A stretch of 64,000 nt of DNA from Lentibacillus jeotgali (GTDB taxonomy: Bacteria > Bacillota > Bacilli > Bacillales > Amphibacillaceae): contig NZ_AGAV01000014.1 of the NCBI RefSeq assembly GCF_000224785.1, forward strand, positions 62,001-126,000, read 5' to 3'. Of the stretch, positions 18,346-27,199 are shown piece after piece; positions within the stretch are counted from its first letter, which is position 1, and every line of letters begins with the position of its first letter. The notes below the pieces were generated by a model. The model was not told the origin of the DNA and searched no databases. It worked only from the letters and a program-made list of their open reading frames with translations. Made by a program: the position numbers and the translations under genes.

Positions 18346-18480
18346 ATGTCCGATGTATCGGATATTCTAAAGGTGATGAATGAAATTAACGAAAAGCTGG
18401 AAGGTTTAAAGAGTGGGCAGGATTCCATTATTTTAGATTTGAAGGCGTTAAATGAAAAGGCAGATAAACTTATCAGGTAG
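18346..18480 (+). CDS. 44-residue coiled-coil micro-protein (copy 1)
   Basis: Starts at ATG 18346 with AAGGTGGTG upstream and encodes MSDVSDILKVMNEINEKLEG plus 24 more residues, ending EKADKLIR. It is clearly related to the 49-residue protein at 19529: both share a MSxVSxxLKV start, KxL(E/D)xL, a GQ pair, a LDLKxLNxKAD core and the same leader spacing around the RBS. Short amphipathic helices with heptads suggest a self-associating coil. Conservation between two diverged copies argues that both are real. Function unknown. Confidence 0.65.
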   Translation: MSDVSDILKVMNEINEKLEGLKSGQDSIILDLKALNEKADKLIR

Positions 18481-18645
18481 ACTTTCAGAGTAAAATATTT
18501 GTGCTGAAAAATTAAAAAGGCACTGAAATATTTCATCCAGCACCCCAATGAAAATTAGTAGCACCATTTTAGAGTTAAAAAGTAATAAATATACACAAAC
18601 CTATAGAAAAATTTACAATTCATTTTACTGAACTGCACTTTGGTG

Positions 18646-19302
18646 TTATTCTTGATAAAAGCCAATTAATTTTAAACCGTCATCTGTATCATGTATTTTC
18701 TCAAACCCATAATGTTTATATGTGTCTATATGGACAGGTGACTTTATAAATCGTACTTCCTTTGATTGCAATTTATTTATATATAGCTTTGCCTGTGGAA
18801 ATTTTCCATTTATATAGAGAATATCTTCTTCTTTATAGCCACCAGGCGGTATATAATCATAGTACAATGTTTCTTTTATATCTTGAAACTTAACTAATCT
18901 TTCATTTGCGGGTAATCCTTCGAGTATATCAAATTCCTTTTTTTGTATTCTTATAAAATACTCTATATTTACATTAGTGGCTGGAAGGTCACCATTGTTA
19001 TGTATTCTTAACTTCCATACTACCATATCATGTTTTACTTCAGGAAAAGGAAAACCTTCTTGATTAAAATCTAACCCACTAATTTTATCATTGACTGAAG
19101 CATCAAATTTATTTTTGGCATCTTCTATAGTTCCTTCCACAAATAACTTCGGATTTAAATTTCTATGAGTTAGTTTATAAACTAAAAAAACTATGTAAAG
19201 ATTAGCAAGCGGTACCAATACGTTGCCTATAAAGGTTAATACATCACCAATTTCAGCAATCTTAGTAGTTATGTAACTAGCAATGAAAATGTATTTTATC
19301 AA
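18646..19302 (-). CDS. Hypothetical membrane-anchored protein
   Basis: 218 residues. The first 45 residues hold two hydrophobic segments (YIFIASYITTKIAEIGDVLT and FIGNVLVPLANLYIVFLVYK), then a soluble domain of about 170 residues with a beta-sandwich-like pattern (HDMVVWKLRIHNNGDLPATN, VNIEYFIRIQKK). It resembles small accessory membrane proteins of unknown function in Firmicutes mobile elements. It stands alone on the minus strand between the two plus-strand micro-protein genes. Function not recognised. Confidence 0.5.
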   Translation of the reverse strand: MIKYIFIASYITTKIAEIGDVLTFIGNVLVPLANLYIVFLVYKLTHRNLNPKLFVEGTIEDAKNKFDASVNDKISGLDFNQEGFPFPEVKHDMVVWKLRIHNNGDLPATNVNIEYFIRIQKKEFDILEGLPANERLVKFQDIKETLYYDYIPPGGYKEEDILYINGKFPQAKLYINKLQSKEVRFIKSPVHIDTYKHYGFEKIHDTDDGLKLIGFYQE

Positions 19303-19528
19303 GTTTTACTCTCCTAACCAACAATAAAATAATGTGCTGGTTTTATTATACAATGAAGAGAAATTATTTAACAGTTATTGTAAGTAATTCATACAGTAAG
19401 TGAGACAAACTTTTCATACTTTACATAAATACAGTAAAATTAAGTGAATGATAGTTTTTTCTGTCATAATACATAGGTACATGGATAACATTGGAAAAAT
19501 GATGCTACAAAGTAAAGGTGGTGTTAGT

Positions 19529-19678
19529 GTGTCTGCTGTTTCTGAAATGCTGAAAGTACCGGATGTACTTGATAATATGAATAAAAGGCTGGATAATTTA
19601 CAGCGTGGGCAGGGTTATATTAAATTAGACCTGAAGAAATTGAATGATAAGGCAGATTATCTTTCAAGGGAAATATAA
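19529..19678 (+). CDS. 49-residue coiled-coil micro-protein (copy 2)
   Basis: The frame is open from 19448, but alignment with the 18346 gene places the start at GTG 19529, behind AAAGGTGGTG with the same spacing. The protein MSAVSEMLKVPDVLDNMNKR continues with a LDLKKLNDKAD block and ends LSREI. Similarity to copy 1 is about 50 percent by eye, so the duplication is not recent. The IS1182 copy starts about 25 bp downstream. Confidence 0.62.
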   Translation: MSAVSEMLKVPDVLDNMNKRLDNLQRGQGYIKLDLKKLNDKADYLSREI

Positions 19679-19707
19679 GTGCCGAAATATGTACCGCAAA
19701 TTTTGAC

Positions 19708-21288
19708 AGCCGAATCAATTTCATAATTGCTCTTTTTAAAAACACAAAGACCTGCAGAATTTTTAAAATGGATTTTTTAAAATTCCTTTAAACAGCTTGC
19801 TAGGCAGCCTGTTGTTGGTTTAGCTTCGCATTAATACGATCTGCAGCTAGTTTTGAAGCATTATACATCAAAGTAACGATGTCAAAATGGACTTTAGCAC
19901 GTTCACCTGTGCGATTACGAACATTGTTGAGCTGGAAGAACTCCTTTAAATACGCATTAACACGTTCCACTGCTGAACGACGGTTGTAAATAGCTTTCCA
20001 GGCTTTGGAGCCACGAGCCGGCGCTGTGTATCGTCTGAGGTCTTTGGTAATTTTCATCTTGAACACTTTTTGGCAAATACCTTCATTGGCTAATGGGCAA
20101 TCTTTGCATTCCTTCGGGCTCGTGTACTTCAGTGTTTCATATTTGGCATCGTAACTATCATAACGATACGAATGCTCACGGAAACAAGTCGGGGCAAAAT
20201 ACTTATCAAACCCAATTGGTTCCGATTCATTCCGTTTATTATAGGCAATAATGGATTGCTGCCCCATTTGGTACACTTGCTGGTAAATCGGTTCAAAATC
20301 ATAACCGGCATCCATCGTTTGATAACACAAGTTTGGAAGTGGCAAGCGTTCATCAATCCCTTTCAATAACGGAATGGCGCCTTTTCCGTCGTTCATTTTT
20401 CCTGACGAGAAAAGGGACTGTAAAATATATTGACTCGATGTACCAACCGCCAGATGGCCTTTATAGCCAAACCAGAATTCGTTTTTGCCTTCACTATTCT
20501 TCTTGACTCCCCATTGGGGATCCCGAGGAACTTCATCACGAAGTTCGGTTAAGGAAGCGTCTAATTGGGCTTCAATTTTTTTGTCATAAAGAGGCATATT
20601 AGCTTCTTTTTCAGCTTTTTCCTTTAACCATTGTTCACGCTCTTCTTTGGATTTACTGCCGCGCTTTTTAGGCTCCGGCTTTGGCTTTTCTTCTTTAAGT
20701 GGTGCCTGATCGCGTGCTTCGAAGTGAGTAGCATCGATTGCGACTGTATCATCAATGATAAAGCCTTCCGCAATGGCTTGGAGGACAACCTTTTCCTGCG
20801 CTTTTTCCAAAGCGTTTGTTTCTTTCAACTTCGCAAAAAGCCGGGAATAAGAAGCTTCAGATGGGATTGGATCAGAAACAAGAAATCCGCAATTCAGTTT
20901 AAAGGCAATATCGTCATTTAGACGTTTGACCAGGTCTTTTATCGTTGGGATGCGCTCGATGTATCGAATGAAAATGGAAATAATCATCGCTGCATAATTC
21001 AGCTCTTCCGGCGCACCAAGTCGCGATTTTTTGGTCACTTCATGGTAAATCGAATCCAAATCAATCGCGGAAATGATTGCCTCATATTTTTGGGTAGGTT
21101 CCATTTCATATAATTCTTGGATGCCAAATAGGCTCGTTTGCCGTATAATGGTCATAGGAAGTACTCCTCCAGTCTTTTTGGGATGTTTAGTCAACGACCA
21201 TTATACAAGATTTGGGGAGGTACTTCCTTTTTTATGTCTGCGAGCCCTTGCGAGATAAGGGCTGGGAATTATGAAATTCACTCAGCCG
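19708..21288 (-). mobile_element. IS1182-family insertion sequence
   Basis: One transposase gene is flanked by imperfect inverted repeats sharing AATTTCATAATT: CAGCCGAATC before it at about 19708, and CGGCTGAGTG (read from the other strand) ending near 21288. Exact ends and target duplication could not be fixed by eye. Confidence 0.75.
19800..21155 (-). CDS. IS1182 family transposase
   Basis: 451 residues from ATG 21155 (RBS GAGGAG); the frame is open 13 codons further. Typical IS1182 layout: N-terminal IS5-like domain with LNYAAMIISIFIRYIERIPT, then DDE residues in DDTVAIDATHFEARDQ and QTMDAGYDFEPIYQQV. A cysteine cluster (KECKDCPLANEGICQKVF) follows, then the C-terminal NRRSAVERVNAYLKEFFQL with the catalytic E. 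Full length and intact. Confidence 0.93.
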   Translation of the reverse strand: MTIIRQTSLFGIQELYEMEPTQKYEAIISAIDLDSIYHEVTKKSRLGAPEELNYAAMIISIFIRYIERIPTIKDLVKRLNDDIAFKLNCGFLVSDPIPSEASYSRLFAKLKETNALEKAQEKVVLQAIAEGFIIDDTVAIDATHFEARDQAPLKEEKPKPEPKKRGSKSKEEREQWLKEKAEKEANMPLYDKKIEAQLDASLTELRDEVPRDPQWGVKKNSEGKNEFWFGYKGHLAVGTSSQYILQSLFSSGKMNDGKGAIPLLKGIDERLPLPNLCYQTMDAGYDFEPIYQQVYQMGQQSIIAYNKRNESEPIGFDKYFAPTCFREHSYRYDSYDAKYETLKYTSPKECKDCPLANEGICQKVFKMKITKDLRRYTAPARGSKAWKAIYNRRSAVERVNAYLKEFFQLNNVRNRTGERAKVHFDIVTLMYNASKLAADRINAKLNQQQAA

Positions 21289-21290
21289 AT

Positions 21291-22049
21291 TGCTGAAAAT
21301 ATAAAAAGACAAAACCCTATTCACCCCTTAATGTTTCAGTAGGTGCAGTGTGTTCAGTGTGGGCAGGGAAATTTCAGACGCTGATTATATGGTCTGTAAA
21401 TTATAGACGCAAACTCACACAAATCCCTGCACCCCCTACCCTTTACTACTTTTGAACATTAGGATTCAACTTCATCAGCTTCACTTACATCAGCTTATTA
21501 ATTGGATTCTTTCAAATTAATTTATCTTTTCTTTTGTTGCTTGCTTTGTCTTGCTTGTCTGCATCACTACTGCACTACCACACTACATGCACACACATCA
21601 GCAAGAAAGAAAAAAGATAAGCAACGCCAGCCAGCCACACACCAGCTAAAAATGTTTATTATATACCCGTAGTCCTGCTGTATAACACAGCCCTGTATAA
21701 GCCTGTATGTGCCTTATATGCACATGCCTGTATATGCTTCATATTTGCCACTAAACACGCTTCTATATGTAACAGGATATAAGCTACCTGAAGCACTGAA
21801 CAAAGCCCCTTATACCCTTTAAAATAGCCCTATCCCCTTTTTTAAAACACTGGTACACCCTTCAAAAAATAACACCCCTACCCCCTTAATTTTTTAGTTT
21901 CTTTCCAATGTAAGAAAATACATAAAAACTTACATTCATAATGCTGTATCTATTGACTTTATCAGATATAAGCCTTATCATATTGGTATCTCAATAAAAT
22001 CGTACATTCAAAACACTGTATTTACTGGAATAGAAGGGATACAATTTAA
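21291..22049. other. Gene-free stretch with short direct repeats (possible origin or control region)
   Basis: No convincing gene in 760 bp. Between 21674 and 21740 the octamer-like unit CCTGTATA recurs: CCCTGTATAA at 21691, GCCTGTATGT at 21701, GCCTTATATG at 21711, GCCTGTATATG at 21726, with a variant at 21674. The T-rich and C-rich runs on either side are unusual for the window. Such tandem units can be iterons or operators. The short recombinase gene starts directly downstream. Confidence 0.35.
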
Positions 22050-22604
22050 ATGCCTAAACAGATAAAAGATGTTCAGCCAATAAGAAGCCAGCAACAAATA
22101 ACTGATATGAAGTGGTCACTTAAAAAATGGTGTTCTGAACGTGATTATATACTGTTCTTAATCGGTATTAATTCAGGTTTACGTGTTGGGGATATGCTGA
22201 AACTAAAAGTTAAGGATGTTAAAAACAAGAAAAGGGTTGTTATTCAGGAAGGCAAAACCAAGAAGAAAAGGATAATAAACCTTACTAACATTTATCAGGA
22301 AGTTCAGGATTACGTTAAAACAGTACAATCAGAATGGCTGTTCCCTAGTCGTAAGGGCGATAAAGCCATTACAACTACACAAGCATACAGACAACTTAAT
22401 AAGGCTGGTGAAATGGTTGATATACCTGAAGGAATAGGAACACATACCATGCGAAAAACATTTGGTTACTGGTATTATAAACAATCTAAAGATATTGAAT
22501 CACTTCAGCAAATACTCAACCATTCAGACGTTAAAGCTACCAAAAGATACATCGGAATCACTGAAGATGAAATTAATAATACACTTGAAAATTTTGTACT
22601 ATAA
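22050..22604 (+). CDS. Short tyrosine recombinase (catalytic domain only)
   Basis: 184 residues, lacking the usual N-terminal core-binding domain but with the complete catalytic set: Arg in GINSGLRVGDML, Lys in the QEGKTKKKR hairpin, the H-x-x-R box in IGTHTMRKTFGYWYY, a His in ILNHSDVKATKRYIG, and the Tyr of KRYIGI. Such small recombinases occur in Bacillus phages and plasmids, where they often resolve multimers. It lies mid-element, far from the ends, so it is less likely than the 31150 gene to be the integrase. Confidence 0.82.
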   Translation: MPKQIKDVQPIRSQQQITDMKWSLKKWCSERDYILFLIGINSGLRVGDMLKLKVKDVKNKKRVVIQEGKTKKKRIINLTNIYQEVQDYVKTVQSEWLFPSRKGDKAITTTQAYRQLNKAGEMVDIPEGIGTHTMRKTFGYWYYKQSKDIESLQQILNHSDVKATKRYIGITEDEINNTLENFVL

Positions 22605-23041
22605 GAAGCTGGCATGATGCTGGTTTCTTTTTTTGTGTATCTTGAAAGTTAGTATTCAACAAAATTGCAGTCTGAAAAAGGAAGGGAAGAAGATTCCTTT
22701 CAAACATCCAAGAACCGATTCATGTATAAAATTAACAAGTTCCGCACCATCCCAAGCACACCCACTGTTCACATTAAAGTATATTAATGTTCTTTAAATA
22801 GCACAAATTATAATCTACTGAAATGTACTGCAAATACTGGATTCGCCCCTGTTAAAAGCTATTAAAATTCCTTAACCACCCATTCATTCAGTGACTGATA
22901 TACCCTATTTTCTGCCACAATTACTGTTATTACTGAACACACCAGCCACACCGTAAAAAAAAACAAATTCACCTGAAGATGTGGTGTATTTTACTAGGAT
23001 ATTTTACCTGTTAAAAGCCTGTTTAAATTTTTTAAATCGGT
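22605..23041. other. Intergenic stretch without a recognisable gene
   Basis: Directly after the recombinase stop, AAGCTGGCA and TGCTGGTTT can pair with wobbles and are followed by CTTTTTTT, a probable terminator (22606-22635). The rest is A/T-rich with several GGTATATTTT-like tracts and contains no ORF with an RBS. Confidence 0.4.
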
Positions 23042-23389
23042 TTATATCTTTGGTCTTTGTATTTGTGCTGTAAATTCCTTATTCTTGTACATCTTCCACA
23101 CTTCCCAGCCTATCCATGTATACACCTGATTTACTGAAAGAAACTTGAACTGTTCAGTTTGCCACTTTTCAGGATAGAAACGAATAGCACCAGCAATAAT
23201 GATAAATGTTTTGTCATACCCCCACCTGTAAACCATTTCTTTTATCTTATCTGAATTGCCAAACCTAAAGTCGAATTTTATTTTAAATACTTTCTTGTAT
23301 CTTTTCTGCCATTCTTTCTGAAGCAATGCTACTGCTATATCTAAATCAACGCCCTGCAATTGGTAAGGTTGTGTAAATCTCTTATCCAT
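23042..23389 (-). CDS. Hypothetical protein of the element
   Basis: 115 residues starting MDKRFTQPYQLQGVDLDIAV, rich in aromatic residues and basic (YRWGYDKTFIIIAGAIRFYP, QVYTWIGWEVWKMYKNKEF). No membrane segment is long enough to be certain and no motif is recognised. It is isolated on the minus strand with about 390-440 bp of non-coding sequence on both sides. Composition is consistent with a real gene. Confidence 0.45.
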   Translation of the reverse strand: MDKRFTQPYQLQGVDLDIAVALLQKEWQKRYKKVFKIKFDFRFGNSDKIKEMVYRWGYDKTFIIIAGAIRFYPEKWQTEQFKFLSVNQVYTWIGWEVWKMYKNKEFTAQIQRPKI

Positions 23390-23782
23390 TGAATCAATTC
23401 AATCCTTTCATTAAGTTCATAAGCATTTCTAAACCTGAAACAACTTAATAAAAGGATTCAGACCACACTTGTTAAAATTTTTTAATACTGCAACGCCCTG
23501 CATTACTCCCCTTGTTTAAAATTTTTTATCCCAGTCCGTTTAAATTTACTAAATTAGTATTTTTTAACTTAACTATAACCACTCTTTAAACAATATCCAG
23601 TATCAATATCCAGTAATAAGTACGTGTGTATCTGTCTGTAATTGGTGCGTGTCTTGTTATAGGTATGTAGTACAGTATTACCTTCCTGATTAGTTATCTA
23701 TTTATAAGGAACGTAAGGAACCAAGCATTTGTAACACTATTTCAGAAAAAGATAGAAAAAATTTCAAAAGGATGCGTATAAA
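23390..23782. other. Non-coding leader upstream of the sigma-like gene
   Basis: A/T-rich, with a direct repeat of CAATATCCAGTA at about 23592 and 23606. AAAAGGATG lies just before the ATG at 23783. No ORF with an RBS. It probably holds the promoter of the disrupted sigma-factor-like gene. Confidence 0.35.
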
Positions 23783-24109
23783 ATGAGTTTGGTGAAAACT
23801 GTTGAATCATATGAAGAAAGAATCCAAGAAACATATAATTACAAGCTGGAAAAAATCAGATATTCCAAAAATCAAAAAATCATAACTGAAATGGAACAAT
23901 ATTACATTCAGTACTTTTTAAGGTGGACCCCATTGTCAAGACACATATTTTATAAAAATAAGGTGGGGGGTGAGTTATCATTGTTTTCCCTTTCCCATCT
24001 TACTAACTAGCTCTTTCTTGTGTCAGGTTCTGTCAAGGGCGTATTTTCCCTTGACAGGTTCTGGCACAGGAAAGATAATTGCCCAAGATGGAAAGGATAA
24101 CGGTACGGG

Positions 24110-24922
24110 CTACCCGAAATAAATAGATGCCGGTGTTTGATAATCTAATGATTGATGAGGCCGTTCATGATTATAAAGGTTCATATAATCCCTTATATTG
24201 CTTCTTGCCGCTCTTGGTGACCCATAGTCCTTTAAATAGACTTCTTCGTACTTAAGGCTTCTCCAAAAGCGTTCAATCATGATATTATCCAATGCCCGCC
24301 CCCTTGAGTCCATACTAATTTGTACGGATGGATGCTCTTTTAAAAGATTAATGTATTTTGGGCTGGTAAAATGACTGCCTTGATCACTGTTAAATATTTC
24401 AGGTGTACCGTGCGTGAATGCGTGTTGTACGGCATCCAGGACAAAGTCAATTGCCAACGTCTGATCCAGTTCCCAACTGATAATGTAACGGGAATACCAG
24501 TCGATAATGGCCGTTAGATACATCCAGCTATTATGCAAGCGAATGTATGTAATATCAATGCTCCAAACCTGGTTGGGCCGAGTAATATTCACTCCTTTCA
24601 GCAGATATGGATAAATACGGTGCTGTAGATTGCGTTTACTCAAATTAGGACCCGGATAAATGGCTTGTATACCCATTTCACGCATGTGACGCCGCACTCT
24701 TTTACGGTTGATATTCACTCCTTTTTTCTTTAGTATTTCAGCAATCCTGCGTGAACCAAAATACGGATATTTGGTATAAATCTCATCAATCCAATGTTTC
24801 ATGGCAACCTCTTCCGGTGACGGTTGAACAGGCTTATAGTAAAGGCTTGAACGATTGATTCCGAGTAGTTTAGCCTGCTGGGAGATAGGCAGTTCCGGAT
24901 CTACCCAGTCCACCATCTCCAT
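24110..24922 (-). CDS. IS3 family transposase OrfB (catalytic part)
   Basis: 270 residues. An HTH_21-type segment (LPISQQAKLLGINRSSLYYK) is followed by the rve integrase core with NQVWSIDITYIRLHNSWMYL, NSDQGSHFTSPKYINLLKE and the terminal E in GRALDNIMIERFWRSLKYEE. It ends with YNHERPHQSLDYQTPASIYFG. Normally made as an OrfAB fusion by frameshifting. Here OrfB is in the +1 register relative to OrfA, see orfA. Confidence 0.93.
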   Translation of the reverse strand: MEMVDWVDPELPISQQAKLLGINRSSLYYKPVQPSPEEVAMKHWIDEIYTKYPYFGSRRIAEILKKKGVNINRKRVRRHMREMGIQAIYPGPNLSKRNLQHRIYPYLLKGVNITRPNQVWSIDITYIRLHNSWMYLTAIIDWYSRYIISWELDQTLAIDFVLDAVQHAFTHGTPEIFNSDQGSHFTSPKYINLLKEHPSVQISMDSRGRALDNIMIERFWRSLKYEEVYLKDYGSPRAARSNIRDYMNLYNHERPHQSLDYQTPASIYFG

Positions 24923-24932
24923 CCGTTCCCGT

Positions 24933-25229
24933 CTAGTCGTGGTATATGCCAGATTTTTTTTTGATCCACGACAATTGCGTGGTTAACTTTCCGACTTCTG
25001 CATAGAGATTTTCAAGCTTTTCTTCATAGTCGGCTTTCATTTTTTCCTGGTCCTCATTCTGCTTGTTAAAGAGCTTCGGCATTTCTTGCAGGAATTGTGT
25101 TTTCCACTTATGAAGTTGGTTCACATGGATTCCGTTTTCCGAAGCAATTTGGCTCATTGGTTTTTCTTCCTTCAAGATTTCCAACACGATTTGTGATTTG
25201 AATTCTGGTGTATATCTTTTGCGTTTCAT
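24933..25229 (-). CDS. IS3 family transposase OrfA
   Basis: 98 residues with the transposase_8 helix-turn-helix (RYTPEFKSQIVLEILKEEKP, ASENGIHVNQLHKWKTQF) and a leucine-zipper coil. It ends in SWIKKKSGIYHD. A run of nine A residues lies at the KKK codons (24954-24962), the expected frameshift region. The orfB frame is +1 (equivalently -2) from orfA, not the -1 of standard IS3 elements. Loss of one A from the run would fuse the two directly, so either transcript slippage or a fixed indel is possible. Confidence 0.88.
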   Translation of the reverse strand: MKRKRYTPEFKSQIVLEILKEEKPMSQIASENGIHVNQLHKWKTQFLQEMPKLFNKQNEDQEKMKADYEEKLENLYAEVGKLTTQLSWIKKKSGIYHD

Positions 25230-25886
25230 ATACCTACCTTAACATCTCCTTTTTTCGTGTCTAAAATCTTGGGTCCATTATATTTTTAACAAGTCCATAT
25301 CTATTAATGATTTGCTTCAAACCCCACCTATTGTACATACAATCAACAATGTTTCAAATGGATTTTACAAAAGCTATAAAAAGTATTCACGTGTTGCTTT
25401 AGATGACTTTATATCAGCGTGTAATGAAAAAGCGTGGAAAACAATACAAAGATATGATTATCAAAGTAATTATTGGTTATACCATCATCTAATTAAGTAC
25501 CTGAAACATGCTTGTATAGACGTTTTGAGAAAAGAAGGATTAACAAAAGAACAATACAACCACACCAATAAGCTTTTTCATGATGCTGGTGCATTTGAAT
25601 TTGAAAAAGTGGACAATTCCAACATGGAAGAATCAACCGCCTTATCAGTAACCCTTCAGGAAGCCACAAAAAACCTGCCTGAAGATGAATTAAAGGTGTA
25701 TCAGGTGTTTTTACATGCTGACAATGTGGAAGCCGTCACACTTGATTATATTTGTACTGAAACTGGTTTCCAGTACAGGCAACAAGCAAAAAGGGTACTG
25801 AATAGATTACGTAAAAGGCTGGCTGATTCAGGATTATTTGTTGTTTAAGGTTTGTAATGACATATTATAAAGGTGGTAAAAAAACA

Positions 25887-26366
25887 ATGGAAAATAAAAA
25901 ACAATATCTTGCAATGAGTGTGATTTCAAAAGAAGCAAAAATAAAGCCTGAAAAAGTGAAGTTTTTTCTTAACAATCATAAACAGTTTATTGATTGCATT
26001 GAAGGCACCAAGTACCCTAAAACCAATAAAACAGAAATTGAAAAACTGCAATATATTGAACAACTGCACAAACTAGGATTAACGACGTTTGAAGTAAGTG
26101 AAGTGCTAGAAGATGCCAACAATATAAACAAGTATAGGAAGTTCGCCAGCGATTACGATTATCAAAACGGCATGACAAGAAAACAACTGATAAATGCATT
26201 CTATGACAACGCATTTCCACCCCTTTCATGTTTTAAGTGTAAACTTACTGGAAGAACTGCGGTATTTCTTACAGATAAGATTGTAAATAAAATTGGTGAT
26301 TACACCCTAACAATGCATAGGACTGTTGAACAATGGACATTTCAAGGATTGTTTAATGAATTATAA
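25887..26366 (+). CDS. MerR-like putative DNA-binding protein of the element
   Basis: 159 residues from ATG 25887 behind AAAGGTGG; the open frame extends ten codons further. The N-terminal 80 residues resemble a MerR-type winged helix (YLAMSVISKEAKIKPEKVKF, KLGLTTFEVSEVLED). The C-terminal part includes a CFKCKLTGRTAVFLTDKI segment with a CxxC pair. It follows the sigma-like gene by 38 bp and ends before a hairpin terminator, so the two form a plus-strand operon now cut off from its promoter by the IS3 copy. The DNA-binding role is only a guess. Confidence 0.5.
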   Translation: MENKKQYLAMSVISKEAKIKPEKVKFFLNNHKQFIDCIEGTKYPKTNKTEIEKLQYIEQLHKLGLTTFEVSEVLEDANNINKYRKFASDYDYQNGMTRKQLINAFYDNAFPPLSCFKCKLTGRTAVFLTDKIVNKIGDYTLTMHRTVEQWTFQGLFNEL

Positions 26367-26703
26367 TAAAATCGGTCTTACTTTCAGCATATCCACTGCA
26401 TATATAAGTAAGGGAAGCTAGTTTAACGGATGCTGGTTTCCCTTCCCTTTTAATGCAGTTTCTGCTGTAATACTGTAATAACATTCTTTCCGTAACGGAA
26501 TGCCTTCAGCTTGTGCGGTAAAAATTCCCCACTGGTGTTACTTGCTTTTTTAGCTGGAAAGCTTGTGATGCTGGTGGGGAATTTTTTGTATCTGAAACTG
26601 AATATTAATGTTCAATACAGCTTCAAACCTTCAGAAACCTTTAGCAACACTTCAGCAATACCCTTTCAGGATTCCCCAGCCCATAACTAAAACATGTACT
26701 TCT
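26367..26703. other. Non-coding stretch with two hairpins
   Basis: At 26408-26451 AAGGGAA and TTCCCTT form a terminator for the plus-strand operon. At 26521-26588 AAATTCCCCAC and GTGGGGAATTTTTT enclose a 45-nt structured loop and end in six T residues, a second intrinsic terminator or the 3' end of a small RNA. TTCCGTAACGGAA at 26486 is a short near-palindrome. No ORF is supported. Confidence 0.45.
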
Positions 26704-27046
26704 TTAGCAATAAGCTTCACTATCACGCAATAACATTCCTACACACAAGATTGCACGTTTAGGGAACATGTTACTTCCACTGTTTGCTACTTTAACAATA
26801 TTTCCTTTGTTGTCTTTAAGTGATACTGTTTGTGGTGTTATAGCTATATTGTCAATTTGACCATATAGCCCATTCAATATATCCCCGTTTGTTTTTTGCT
26901 GGTAAATTAATTTTACCTGCTAATTCCTTTCCATTGCATAAGGTATGTCCATCAGCATCAAATTCATCTCTATTATTAGAAATAGTCATTTTTATTAATG
27001 CTGTACTCACACCATAAAATTCAGCAACTTGTTTTGTTGTTGCCAT
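26704..27046 (-). pseudogene. Frameshifted phage antirepressor-like protein
   Basis: From ATG 27046 the frame gives MATTKQVAEFYGVSTALIKM, then FDADGHTLCNGKELAGK, and stops at 26852. The other minus-strand frame continues LYGQIDNIAITPQTVSLKDN, and later FPKRAILCVGMLLRDSEAYC to a TAA at 26704. The FPKRAIL-VGMLLRDSE block is the conserved end of a family of phage DNA-binding proteins that start with exactly this kind of helix-turn-helix. So this is one gene broken by a frameshift, with further loss at its C-terminus. Confidence 0.6.
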
Positions 27047-27199
27047 TTCCAGTTGTGGAAGTAGAAGCAATCCTTTTACCTTGTCTAGGTATCTCCTTAA
27101 AAACATAACATTTTAGAATTGCCCATATAAACCATTCCAAGCTGAATTTACCCTGTTCCCGTTTTAATTTGCTATCTAATCGTTACCCTATCGGCTTAA

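Larger units (their letters stand above)
23924..25277 (-). mobile_element. IS3-family insertion sequence
   Basis: Ends begin TGGACCC on both sides (23924 and the complement at 25271-25277), with partly matching interiors sharing AGACAC. The 1354-bp element carries orfA and orfB on the minus strand. Flanking bases AGG and TTA do not form a target duplication. Confidence 0.88.
23783..25848 (+). pseudogene. Sigma-70-like factor interrupted by an IS3 element
   Basis: The 5' part (23783-23923) encodes MSLVKTVESYEERIQETYNY to YYIQYFLR. After the IS (25278 on) the frame continues NKSISINDLLQTPPIVHT. It goes on through a region-2-like DDFISACNEKAWKTIQRYD with CIDVLRKEG, and a region-4-like LPEDELKVYQVFL plus FQYRQQAKRVLNRLRKRL. 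Total about 230 residues, similar to small phage or element sigma factors. The IS sits near codon 47 and the flanks lack a clear target duplication, so a few bases may be lost. A TTG at 25312 could start a shortened product lacking the N-terminus. Confidence 0.62.

Noticed and set aside
18285-18548. 87-residue minus-strand ORF
   Set aside because: It is the antisense shadow of the 44-residue micro-protein gene, which has an RBS and a homologue at 19529.
19708-21288. Target duplication of the IS1182 copy
   Set aside because: No matching flanking bases could be identified with confidence, and the exact ends are uncertain.
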